Part shown: positions 1 through 6,129 of the stretch, piece after piece
Numbering within the stretch: the first letter of the stretch is position 1
How the letters are laid out: every line of letters starts with the position of its first letter
From: Candidatus Borrarchaeota archaeon
Lineage (GTDB): Archaea; Asgardarchaeota; Sifarchaeia; Borrarchaeales; Borrarchaeaceae
Length of the DNA stretch: 6,461 nucleotides
Reading direction: 5' to 3'
NCBI GenBank assembly: GCA_016840645.1
Contig: JAEORY010000230.1
Span: 1-6,461, forward strand
Position numbers and translations under genes: made by a program
The notes under the pieces: generated by a model
Told to the model about the DNA's origin: nothing
Database searches by the model: none
The model's input: the letters and a program-made list of their open reading frames with translations, nothing else

Positions 1-1
1 T

Positions 2-325
2 GTAAACCCAGATGAACAAAAAGCAATGAGTCAAACAAATGATATGATACTTTATGGAGGCAAAACATTTTACGAAGTTAACGATGATGTTGATGATGAT
101 CTAAATACATTTGTCACACAAATTCCATCAGCAGCATCAAAAGATTACGGTGAACCCTTTTACGATGTTTTTAAGAAGGCGAATTTTGATTTCTTTAATG
201 TTGACCCAGGACTTTTCAGCCCAGCGGCCGTTGTTTTATCAAGTCTTAGAACAGGCAAATCAGTTAGTGCAGGTAAAATTAATACAACAGTATTACAGAA
301 ATCTCTTGATATGAAAAGATTGTAA
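2..325 (+). CDS. mch: Methenyltetrahydromethanopterin cyclohydrolase, C-terminal part (5' end outside window)
   Basis: Mch interconverts 5,10-methenyl-H4MPT and 5-formyl-H4MPT in the cytoplasm, one of the central steps of archaeal C1 metabolism. The open frame enters the window at base 2 and runs 107 residues to TAA at 323-325, about the last third of a protein usually near 320 residues. Family-typical stretches are visible: TNDMILYGG, SAASKDYGEPFYDVF, FDFFNVDPGLFSPA and the closing TGKSVSAGKIN. The family commonly has GRTND where this protein has SQTND. A short acidic run (DDVDDDLN) lies between the first two blocks. The ATG at 26 is internal, because the frame is open upstream and matches the family there. 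The gene converges on purB. Identification rests on recalled family motifs and is strong. Confidence 0.93.
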   Translation, partial: VNPDEQKAMSQTNDMILYGGKTFYEVNDDVDDDLNTFVTQIPSAASKDYGEPFYDVFKKANFDFFNVDPGLFSPAAVVLSSLRTGKSVSAGKINTTVLQKSLDMKRL

Positions 326-344
326 CTAATATGAAGAAGGCTTT

Positions 345-370
345 GGAGATTTCATCTCTTACTTTTTCTT
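345..370 (+). terminator. Hairpin and U-tract terminator after mch
   Basis: GGAGAT (345-350) pairs with ATCTCT (354-359) across a 3-base TTC loop, with one G-U pair at the base. It is followed by a T-rich tract (363-370). It lies 20 bases past the mch stop and before the end of convergent purB, so it most likely ends the mch transcript. The stem is short, and archaeal termination depends mainly on the U-tract. Confidence 0.5.
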
Positions 371-381
371 ATTTCAGGTCT

Positions 382-1692
382 TTAGTTTTTTGCTAATTCA
401 CTTATTTTATCTTCCCAATAAGTAGTAATTTTATCTACCTGTTGCTCACAAGTGCCTGCATAATCCCCAATTGTTTCAAGTAGATCCTCTGGTAAAAGAT
501 CACTCAATGGTTTGTTTTCCTGTTGTGCTTGTAATGTCAATTCACGTACTTTATCATACGCATTTGGATCTCCCTGCAACGCAAATTGGATATAGGCCGG
601 TTCTGCTAAATAAAATGCCCGATTAAGTTTTAAGTTCTCTTTCATTCGATCTCTATCAACTTTCAGATTTTTTATGACACGATTTAAACGATTGACTGAG
701 TGAACAAATGCATTTAGAATTTCAGGGAGTATATAACGCATAGATGCAGAATCTCTTAGATCTCTTTGATGTTCAGATTCCATATTCAAAAAGGCAGTAA
801 TAATATGGGGCATGACAGCTCTATATTGAGAAACTATATTTTCAAGATTGATAGGATTTCTTTTTTGAGGCATAGTTGAGGATCCTACTTGCTTTTTCTC
901 AAAACTTTCTATGACTTCTCCTATTTCACTTCGCTGGAGATGGCGTAAATCATTTGCCAAATCCGCAATGGTTCCAAAAGCGATTATAACTTGGCATAAA
1001 TAATTCGTAAGTTCTTCAGGAGGTACAACTTGTGTGGTGATTGGCGATGCATTTAAACTCAATTCTTTCATAAAAATAGACTCTAGTTCATCAGGATCAT
1101 GAATTAAGCTTAAAGAGGCTTTACTACCAACAGCACCACTTAATTTCCCTTTTAAGCCATCACTTGCATTCTTTATACGAATAATTGCATGCCCTATGCG
1201 ATCTATAAATACTGCAATTTCCTTTCCGAAAGTTGTTGGCTCGGCATGCTGTCCATGAGTACGTCCAATTTGGAGGGTATTCTTTTCGTCCTTTGCAAGT
1301 CTGATTAGTTCAAGTTCTAATTCTATTAACTTAGGAAGAACAACATTTTTTGTAGCATCCTTAATGAGTAATGCCTGTGCTGTGTTTACAACATCATAAG
1401 ACGTCAGACCGAGATGAACATAGGGTTTCGCAGGATTTGATATCTTGTCTCTCAAAACTTCAACAAGTGCTCTAACATCATGTTTTAGAATTGCTTCTTT
1501 TTGCTTTACCTCAAGGGCGGTGACAGTTTGAGCAATTATCTCATCAGCGATTTCTTCTGGACAAACTCCAATCTTCTTTAGAGCGCGTATATACGCTTTT
1601 TCAACCATTAATTTGTATTCTAAAAACCCTTCTTCTGAGAAAAAAGGAATTAGTTCTTGGACAAGATATCTTTGATCCGTTGGGTGAATCAT
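382..1692 (-). CDS. purB: Adenylosuccinate lyase
   Basis: PurB performs two beta-eliminations releasing fumarate in the cytoplasm: SAICAR to AICAR in purine synthesis, and adenylosuccinate to AMP. The 436-residue frame is full length for the fumarase/aspartase superfamily. Visible landmarks are KHDVRA (residues 70-75), GLTSYDV (95-101), GRTHGQHAEPTTFG (143-156, holding an active-site His), GAVGSKAS (186-193) and the superfamily signature GSSTMPQKRNP (270-280) with the catalytic serine loop. The start MIHPTDQRY matches the usual archaeal N-terminus. A GTGAT Shine-Dalgarno-like element sits just upstream of the ATG (1690-1692). The gene stands alone, convergent with mch, with a long AT-rich region upstream. 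No oddities are seen. Confidence 0.97.
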   Translation of the reverse strand: MIHPTDQRYLVQELIPFFSEEGFLEYKLMVEKAYIRALKKIGVCPEEIADEIIAQTVTALEVKQKEAILKHDVRALVEVLRDKISNPAKPYVHLGLTSYDVVNTAQALLIKDATKNVVLPKLIELELELIRLAKDEKNTLQIGRTHGQHAEPTTFGKEIAVFIDRIGHAIIRIKNASDGLKGKLSGAVGSKASLSLIHDPDELESIFMKELSLNASPITTQVVPPEELTNYLCQVIIAFGTIADLANDLRHLQRSEIGEVIESFEKKQVGSSTMPQKRNPINLENIVSQYRAVMPHIITAFLNMESEHQRDLRDSASMRYILPEILNAFVHSVNRLNRVIKNLKVDRDRMKENLKLNRAFYLAEPAYIQFALQGDPNAYDKVRELTLQAQQENKPLSDLLPEDLLETIGDYAGTCEQQVDKITTYWEDKISELAKN

Positions 1693-1761
1693 AGTATCAC
1701 ATCTAACTTTAGTTTGATTTGTTCGACGTCTCAGCTTTCAAATGTTCTCTCTATTGAAGAC

Positions 1762-1789
1762 AAGACTAATTCGCTATTTAAAGACTAAT
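1762..1789 (-). promoter_or_regulatory. Candidate purB promoter with flanking direct repeat
   Basis: On the minus strand, CTTTAAATAG (plus-strand 1774-1783) is a plausible archaeal TATA box about 80 bases before the purB ATG, giving a leader of roughly 55-60 bases. The 9-mer AAGACTAAT occurs twice on the plus strand, at 1762-1770 and 1781-1789 (19-base period), one copy on each side of the box. The arrangement resembles an operator that would compete with TBP/TFB. This is inference from position; I know no matching regulator. Confidence 0.35.
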
Positions 1790-1792
1790 CAT

Positions 1793-2017
1793 TTATTATT
1801 ATTCAATATAGTCCACGACAGTTGACATCGCAAAGAATGCTTGTTCTTTAAGTAAAATAGGAAATAACAGTTTATAACAAATTTTTTTTGATTTTTTCTT
1901 ATCTTATACTAGATATTGATGAATCATAATTCTATCGTCATTATATTTGTTTTTTATTGACATAACGGCTGTTTTTTTGTCTTTATTGTTGACATTTGCC
2001 TTTTTTTGAGTTAAGAG
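1793..2017. other. AT-rich non-coding stretch with clustered T-tracts
   Basis: I find no convincing gene, tRNA or rRNA here. Plus-strand T-runs lie at 1882-1889 (8), 1892-1897 (6), 1950-1955 (6), 1972-1978 (7) and 2001-2007 (7). The 7-mer TTGACAT occurs at 1822-1828, 1957-1963 and 1989-1995. Archaeal termination uses U-rich tracts, so these could insulate the downstream promoter from plus-strand read-through. They may also be only compositional bias. Confidence 0.4.
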
Positions 2018-2087
2018 TTGTGGATAATCTTTTCACAAGTCTTATATAGTTAGAATTACTTATTATTATTGATTTTGAAATAATCAA
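2018..2087 (+). promoter_or_regulatory. Candidate promoter with two flanking inverted repeats
   Basis: TTATATAG at 2042-2049 is the best TATA-like element on the plus strand of this region and would place transcription start near 2070-2075. Just upstream, TTGTG (2018-2022) and CACAA (2034-2038) form an inverted repeat over the expected BRE side. TTGATT (2069-2074) and AATCAA (2082-2087) form another at the expected start site. Two dyads bracketing a TATA box suggest repressor sites. The downstream target would be the small Cys-rich ORF and the terminator at 2332. A second weak TATA-like site, TTAAATAAT (2100-2108), would give a leader of only about 20 bases. Confidence 0.4.
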
Positions 2088-2148
2088 AAACCTAAATCAT
2101 TAAATAATCGAACCCACCATAGTAAGAAATATCTCATCTATTGGAAAA

Positions 2149-2298
2149 ATGTGTATCGATTGTGTGATAAAAATGAAACTTCCATGCAAAAATGTGCCAG
2201 AGGAGTTTTGTCTAAACAATATTTGTGAAGAATGCAGTAAACTATTGCAAACTATAGAAGAAATTCCAATTGCTGTCCCGCGAGTAGCAGTCGTTTAG
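2149..2298 (+). CDS. Small cysteine-rich protein, unrecognised (49 or 41 residues)
   Basis: I do not recognise this gene. From ATG 2149 it encodes 49 residues. An alternative ATG at 2173 gives 41 and has the better ribosome site, GTGAT at 2164-2168, four bases upstream. The longer form has six cysteines (residues 2, 5, 13, 21, 26, 29): CxxC at the N-terminus and FCLNNICEEC in the middle. This resembles a compact zinc- or metal-binding knuckle, followed by a hydrophobic tail ending IPIAVPRVAVV. The shorter form keeps four cysteines. A promoter-like site lies upstream and a strong terminator begins 33 bases after the stop, so it has the frame of a complete transcription unit. A non-coding RNA with a chance ORF is the main alternative. 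Confidence 0.45.
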   Translation: MCIDCVIKMKLPCKNVPEEFCLNNICEECSKLLQTIEEIPIAVPRVAVV

Positions 2299-2331
2299 CA
2301 GTTCTTAAACTAAAGTACATGGGGATAAAGG

Positions 2332-2370
2332 GTGGCATCCCTAAAGAGGGGACGCCATACTTTTTTCTTT
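2332..2370 (+). terminator. Strong hairpin with U-tract terminator
   Basis: GTGGCATCCCT (2332-2342) pairs with GGGGACGCCAT (2348-2358) around an AAAGA loop. That gives ten pairs, two of them G-U, and one A-C mismatch. TTTTTTCTTTTT follows at 2361-2372, with a further T-run at 2379-2385. The polarity is plus strand only. The upstream GGGGAT (2321-2326) can alternatively pair with ATCCCT (2337-2342), which would break the terminator stem. It closes the small-ORF transcription unit before convergent cooT. Confidence 0.7.
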
Positions 2371-2415
2371 TTGATCGCTTTTTTTGTGTAAGAAAACATT
2401 AGCTAGTTTATCATA

Positions 2416-2730
2416 TTATTGTTTTTTTAGAATTAGTTCATCTCCTGTTTTCTTCAATTGACCCCAGGCGTGATCTATGTCTGAAATATTCGATTCATCT
2501 GTTAAGAGAGCAAAAAACTTTAGGAACTGCCCGACTAATGGATGGGCTATAAGGGTAAGAGTTTCATTCGTAATATTCACTTTTGCAATCATAGCTGACG
2601 AAACTTCTGTTGGCGTTCCTAAAATATCTTTTACAATCAATGTGTCTCCATTTTGAAGTGCGTATACCACATCTTTTGCAATTTGTTGTGATTCTCCATC
2701 TTTATTTAGTAATACTGAAAGTTCACACAT
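2416..2730 (-). CDS. CooT-like nickel-binding protein with C-terminal extension
   Basis: The first ~62 residues match the small CooT family: a start of Met-Cys-Glu, then a compact beta domain (SVLLNKDGESQQIAKDV, GDTLIVKDILG, AKVNITNETLTLI). In characterised CooT, Cys2 binds Ni(II) at a dimer interface; the role is nickel handling for CO dehydrogenase, and the wider family is less defined. The start at 2730 is chosen because GAGGTGA (2736-2742) sits five bases upstream and because the family begins MC. The in-frame ATG at 2760 lies upstream of that site. The protein has 104 residues against about 60-65 for the usual family. The extra segment, from about residue 63, starts HPLVGQFLKFFALLTDESN and includes DIDHAW; I do not recognise it. 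It is divergent from the ATP-cone nuclease gene. Cytoplasmic, no signal peptide. Confidence 0.78.
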   Translation of the reverse strand: MCELSVLLNKDGESQQIAKDVVYALQNGDTLIVKDILGTPTEVSSAMIAKVNITNETLTLIAHPLVGQFLKFFALLTDESNISDIDHAWGQLKKTGDELILKKQ

Positions 2731-2735
2731 AATAT

Positions 2736-2742
2736 TCACCTC
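2736..2742 (-). promoter_or_regulatory. Shine-Dalgarno site fixing the cooT-like start
   Basis: GAGGTGA on the minus strand is a near-perfect match to the archaeal anti-SD, five bases before ATG 2728-2730. It supports the MC start. A TATA-like CTTTAATAAA (plus-strand 2764-2773, minus orientation) would give a very short leader. Confidence 0.8.
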
Positions 2743-2843
2743 TTTTTTAATTTCTTGCAATGAATTTATTAAAGTATTTTAAGTTATTATTTGAAAGAAG
2801 AAAAAGCAGACATCAGTTCAAGTTACGCTGAAAAACCTCACAT

Positions 2844-2872
2844 GATATATATCCTGAAGATCATTTGAAGAT
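2844..2872 (+). promoter_or_regulatory. Candidate promoter of the ATP-cone nuclease gene with 11-base direct repeat
   Basis: GATATATATC (2844-2853) is a TATA-like element about 35 bases before the chosen ATG, predicting transcription start near 2875 and an almost leaderless mRNA. TGAAGAT occurs at 2855-2861 and 2866-2872, exactly 11 bases apart (one helical turn), between the TATA box and the start codon. That is where an archaeal repressor would block polymerase. Promoter moderately likely; operator speculative. Confidence 0.4.
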
Positions 2873-2886
2873 TAAAAGTGAGAAAT

Positions 2887-3720
2887 ATGGCATTTAAATA
2901 CGTCACAAAAGCCGATGGATCAAAACAAGATTTTGACAGAGAGAAAATTGTCAAAACATGCATACGAGTAAGTGGAGGAGAGGTTGATCTAAAAACGGCA
3001 GAAGAAATTGCTAGTGAGATTGAAAATAGAAGTTATGATGGTATATCAACTAAAAAAATTCTCGAAATGTTGTTTAATGAGTATTTAAAGCCATATGAAA
3101 CAATCATACCGTTTAGAAACAATTTGCGTAAGTCAATCTCTCTTCTCCGTTCAAAACCCGATTTTGAGATCTATATCCAGTCGTTATTGGAGCAGTTGGA
3201 TTATTCAATCACTCCTAATTGTATTTGTCGAGGAAAATGTGTGGAACATGAAATTGATGCTATTGCACGAAAAGGTACAGAAACAATACTTGTGGAAATC
3301 AAGCATCATAGAAATCATCATACCCCTACCGACCTGGATGTTTGCAGAAATACTCGTGCTGTATTAGAAGATGTAATTGAAGGCTATCAAGATGGTAAGA
3401 ATTCGCACCCCATAACATCCGCCATGATTGTTGGCAATACAAAGTTCACGCGACACGCTGAAAGATATTGCAATTGTAGGGGAATTGAACTGCTTGCGTG
3501 GTACGATTTGGAATCGATAATCGAAGAGAGAAAATTTTATCCGATTACCTTGCTTAAAGGGATTTCTAGAAAAGCTAATCACAGATTAATCGAAGAAAAC
3601 ATAATCACATTACAACAATTAGTTGAATCTGATAGTAAGCAACTTGCAAAAACGCTTGATCTTGAGTTAGAGATCGTCGAAGATTGGAGTTTAAGGTCAA
3701 AGAAAATCCTTTCTGGCTAG
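2887..3720 (+). CDS. ATP-cone / PD-(D/E)XK (Mrr-like) nuclease / HhH fusion protein
   Basis: A 277-residue cytoplasmic protein with three parts. Residues ~3-85 are an ATP-cone, with the signature VTKADGSKQDFDREKIVKTC; in ribonucleotide reductases and NrdR this domain binds ATP/dATP. Residues ~90-215 are a restriction-endonuclease-like fold: HEIDAIA (D124) followed by ILVEIKHH (E137, K139) gives the D...ExK catalytic set, then TDLDV and AMIVGNTKFTRHA as in Mrr-like relatives. Residues ~220-275 (LLKGISRKANHRLIEENI onward) look like a helix-hairpin-helix DNA-binding tail. CxCxxxC (112, 114, 118) and CxC (195, 197) could bind metal. ATG 2887 is preferred over GTG 2878 because AGTGA (2877-2881) precedes it suitably and MAFKYV is a normal ATP-cone start. 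This architecture exists in other prokaryotes, but I know no established function; a dNTP-gated nuclease is inference. Marker 8 follows 54 bases on. Confidence 0.85.
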   Translation: MAFKYVTKADGSKQDFDREKIVKTCIRVSGGEVDLKTAEEIASEIENRSYDGISTKKILEMLFNEYLKPYETIIPFRNNLRKSISLLRSKPDFEIYIQSLLEQLDYSITPNCICRGKCVEHEIDAIARKGTETILVEIKHHRNHHTPTDLDVCRNTRAVLEDVIEGYQDGKNSHPITSAMIVGNTKFTRHAERYCNCRGIELLAWYDLESIIEERKFYPITLLKGISRKANHRLIEENIITLQQLVESDSKQLAKTLDLELEIVEDWSLRSKKILSG

Positions 3721-3759
3721 AAGTATGCCTCAATTTGAATGAACTAACTATTTTTCTTT

Positions 3760-3766
3760 AGGTGAT
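3760..3766 (+). promoter_or_regulatory. Shine-Dalgarno site of the marker-8 gene
   Basis: AGGTGAT lies eight bases before ATG 3775, a strong archaeal ribosome site that fixes this start. The 54-base gap after the nuclease gene has no clear TATA box, so read-through from that gene is plausible. Confidence 0.75.
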
Positions 3767-3774
3767 AGGATAAA

Positions 3775-4638
3775 ATGAGTGAAGATGAACATATAATTGA
3801 AGTTGCAAAAGCTAGAGTTGTCATAAAGAACGGGAAAGTGATAGTTGGAAAACCGTTAGTGACTCATTGTCCCTTACGACATGAATTTTATGGTGGAGCA
3901 AAAGAGACTCCAGAAAGCATTCGTAAAAGCGTTGAAATGAAAATAGAGGTGTTTGGTTTTTTTACAAAAAATAGAGTGCTAGAATATGAGGGGAGAGATG
4001 TGCCATTTGGAGCATCAGAGATGCTGAGGGATGCGATGCACGAGGGGTTGATAGATATTACGGTATGTGCGTGTGATGGTGCGGGAACCGTATTAGTGAA
4101 GTCACCAGAACTAGTTCAGGGGATTGGTGCTCGAATGACAGGATTGGTAAAGACCTCACCGATTTCAGAGACAATAAATCAACTGGAAAATAAAGGTGGA
4201 ATTGTATTAGATCCAAAGACAGCGGCAATAGACCAATTGGAGGGTGTTAAAAGGGCATTCTCATTAGCTAATAAAGTTGCAGTAACTCTTGCTGGAATTG
4301 ACGCTGAAAGCATTCCTTTACTTAAGAAATATGAAAAACAAGCCAATGGTGAACTAACAATCCTAGCAATTCACACGACAGGTATTTCTCCCCAACAGGC
4401 ATCAATGTTAGCAGATGGATGTGATCTCGTCTGGGGATGCGCTTCTAAGGCAATTCGAGAGATCATTGGACCAAAGGCAGTACTTCAAATTGGGCTAGGT
4501 ATTCCAGTTTTTGCGTTAACTGAGCAAGGAAAAAAGATCATTGCCATACGAATGGTAAGAATGGATACACAATTGTTGGTGACACGAGCACGGTTGCCAA
4601 AACTAGTTGAACACAAACAGCCAGATCCTTTATTATAA
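3775..4638 (+). CDS. Methanogenesis marker protein 8 (DUF2099 family)
   Basis: A 287-residue protein matching DUF2099, known as putative methanogenesis marker 8 from its distribution in methanogens; its biochemical function is unknown to me. Family-like blocks are KARVVIKNGKV (12-22), a CPL motif near residue 32, DGAGTVLVKSPELVQGIGAR (101-120), LVKTSPI (124-130), VLDPKTAAIDQLEGV (144-158), AIHTTGIS (198-205), WGCASKAIREI (220-230) and IPVFALTEQGK (243-253). Cysteines at 32, 98, 100, 216 and 222 could form a metal or cluster site. No signal peptide or membrane segment is evident. It follows the ATP-cone nuclease on the same strand and converges on fwdB across a 180-base gap. The C-terminal tail (KLVEHKQPDPLL) looks lineage-specific. 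Family assignment is firm. Confidence 0.88.
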   Translation: MSEDEHIIEVAKARVVIKNGKVIVGKPLVTHCPLRHEFYGGAKETPESIRKSVEMKIEVFGFFTKNRVLEYEGRDVPFGASEMLRDAMHEGLIDITVCACDGAGTVLVKSPELVQGIGARMTGLVKTSPISETINQLENKGGIVLDPKTAAIDQLEGVKRAFSLANKVAVTLAGIDAESIPLLKKYEKQANGELTILAIHTTGISPQQASMLADGCDLVWGCASKAIREIIGPKAVLQIGLGIPVFALTEQGKKIIAIRMVRMDTQLLVTRARLPKLVEHKQPDPLL

Positions 4639-4818
4639 TTAAAAGTATCGTTCAAAGTTATTTTGTTTCTTTTATTAACCTCTTTCTCAATTATTAGGAT
4701 AATCTTCCCTTGATATTGACTTATTTCCCCTTTTTCTGAGTCTCTTTCCAATGTTTGAACAACATAATAATGAAATCGCCAACGTTTTGTTTATACCGAG
4801 TAGCTTCTGCCTTTAATT
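4639..4818. other. Convergent intergenic gap, marker 8 / fwdB
   Basis: T-rich patches at 4661-4680 (plus strand) could end the marker-8 transcript; no clear stem is seen. On the minus strand, a frame left open just past the fwdB stop gives a protein-like string of about 32 residues to TAA at 4721-4723, without a usable early start codon. It may be a gene remnant or chance. Confidence 0.4.
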
Positions 4819-6120
4819 CTAAGGTTTTGTTTCTTTTACAAGTTCCAATAATTTTTGCAAAATCATTTCGTCAGATAGAATGCCATCTGGTGGAGTGAGA
4901 ATATTTCTCATATAGAGAGGAACAGAATCCATACGATAGGCGGTACCACTAACTTCAATACCAGATAGTGCTACTGGAATGACTATTTTTGAGATTCGTG
5001 TTGTAGGGGTCATTTGGCGATCCATTGTGATGAGAGGAATTTCTTTCAGATATGATGTTAATGAATATGGCAACGTGGAAACAGGATCAGAAGCAATGCA
5101 GAACATTGCGTCAATTTCCTTCTTCTGTAGTAGTTCTACAGTTGTTGTTTCGCCAGGATTAAACATGGGATGTTCTTTACGGAAATCTACACCATAAGGG
5201 AATCCAGTTAACCAGCTACAAACATGGTTGAAACCAATCATATTGTAGTGGCCAATCATGGGAATAGCAACGACTTTCGCAAATTGGTTGAGTTCAGCAA
5301 CAAATGAAAGAAGACTAGAGATATTATGATACGTTCCTGCACTCATCAATAAGCCTAATCCAAAAAATATTGCACAAAAATTCGCCTCTTTAATTAGTTC
5401 AAGCAGTCTGTCTACTTCTTTTAAAGGGATATTTGCTACGGTGTCTATATTTGGACGATATCCGTTCAAAAGAGAACGCATAACGCTAATTATTTCGAAA
5501 TCGCGATTAGGTTCAACTTCAAGAAAACGATCAGCAATGTTAGCAGTTCGTGTCTTACGGATATCTATAACAACAACGGTTCGCTCATCTTTTCCGGCTT
5601 GTCTGAAAATACCACGCGGTACTGTACTATACCGTGACATATGTCTTGGATGTGATTCTATAGGATTAGCACCCCAATATAAGATCACATCAGCCCTATT
5701 CATGACTTCACCAAGAGTTGCAGTACTCCACGAGCACTCTAGGAGAGCTGAAAGTGTTACGCCATGGCAGAATGAAGACGTGCTATCTACGATCCCCTTT
5801 AATTCTTTGGCAAGTTGAATGCCAAGCCTTTGTGCTTCGCAAGTTGTAGCGCTCCAGCCGTAGAGGAGAGGGGATTCTGCATTAATCAATATTTCTGCTG
5901 TTTTCAAAAGCGCAGAGTCTAAATCGATTTCTTTAGTGGCTTTATCAGTCATTATTGTTGGTTTAAGTATTCTATTAGCGGCGATATCAAGGAATTTCGC
6001 GTTGCCTTTAGAACACGCATTATAATTTGTTACAACTGTATTTTCCTTGAGCTTCACTTTGATATCGTCGCAGAGAACTCCACAGCCTGGACATATTACA
6101 TCAGAGATCTCTTTTGGCAT
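4819..6120 (-). CDS. fwdB: Formylmethanofuran dehydrogenase subunit B
   Basis: FwdB/FmdB is the molybdopterin-containing formate dehydrogenase-like catalytic subunit that reduces CO2 to formate, which FwdA then joins to methanofuran; the complex can also run in reverse. At 433 residues it is full length. The N-terminus carries a [4Fe-4S] site, CPGCGVLCDD (C10, C13, C17) plus C36 in NACSKGN. The active-site CHG has Cys at residue 118, the position known to ligate W/Mo in FwdB, so this is a cysteine and not a selenocysteine form. Other typical blocks are TLGEVMNRADVILYWGANP and HPRHMSRYS (157-165). ATG 6118-6120 is preceded by GAGTTGAT, overlapping the end of the upstream ferredoxin gene, so the two are translationally linked. 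Metal choice (W or Mo) cannot be read. FwdA, C and D are not in the window. Confidence 0.95.
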   Translation of the reverse strand: MPKEISDVICPGCGVLCDDIKVKLKENTVVTNYNACSKGNAKFLDIAANRILKPTIMTDKATKEIDLDSALLKTAEILINAESPLLYGWSATTCEAQRLGIQLAKELKGIVDSTSSFCHGVTLSALLECSWSTATLGEVMNRADVILYWGANPIESHPRHMSRYSTVPRGIFRQAGKDERTVVVIDIRKTRTANIADRFLEVEPNRDFEIISVMRSLLNGYRPNIDTVANIPLKEVDRLLELIKEANFCAIFFGLGLLMSAGTYHNISSLLSFVAELNQFAKVVAIPMIGHYNMIGFNHVCSWLTGFPYGVDFRKEHPMFNPGETTTVELLQKKEIDAMFCIASDPVSTLPYSLTSYLKEIPLITMDRQMTPTTRISKIVIPVALSGIEVSGTAYRMDSVPLYMRNILTPPDGILSDEMILQKLLELVKETKP

Positions 6121-6129
6121 GCTATCAAC

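Noticed and set aside
1914..1922. TTGATGA as a C box of a C/D guide RNA
   Set aside because: The first base does not fit RUGAUGA and no paired D box (CUGA) at suitable distance was found.
1822..1995. TTGACAT copies as bacterial -35 promoter elements
   Set aside because: All genes point to an archaeon, which uses TATA/BRE promoters, and no matching -10 spacing was evident.
1693..2415. tRNA, CRISPR array or insertion sequence in the long intergenic region
   Set aside because: No cloverleaf, regular repeat-spacer pattern, transposase frame or terminal inverted repeats could be seen.
2731..2760. N-terminally extended start (ATG 2760) for the CooT-like protein
   Set aside because: A strong GAGGTGA site lies inside this extension, just before the MC start that the family uses.
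2878..2886. GTG start for the ATP-cone nuclease
   Set aside because: The GTG overlaps the likely ribosome site AGTGA; ATG 2887 gives the normal ATP-cone N-terminus.
4485..4751. 88-codon minus-strand ORF under the end of the marker-8 gene
   Set aside because: Mostly antisense to a well-supported gene, with no family resemblance and no ribosome site; treated as a shadow.
5441..5818. 125-codon plus-strand ORF inside fwdB
   Set aside because: Lies opposite strongly conserved fwdB sequence and resembles nothing; a shadow frame.
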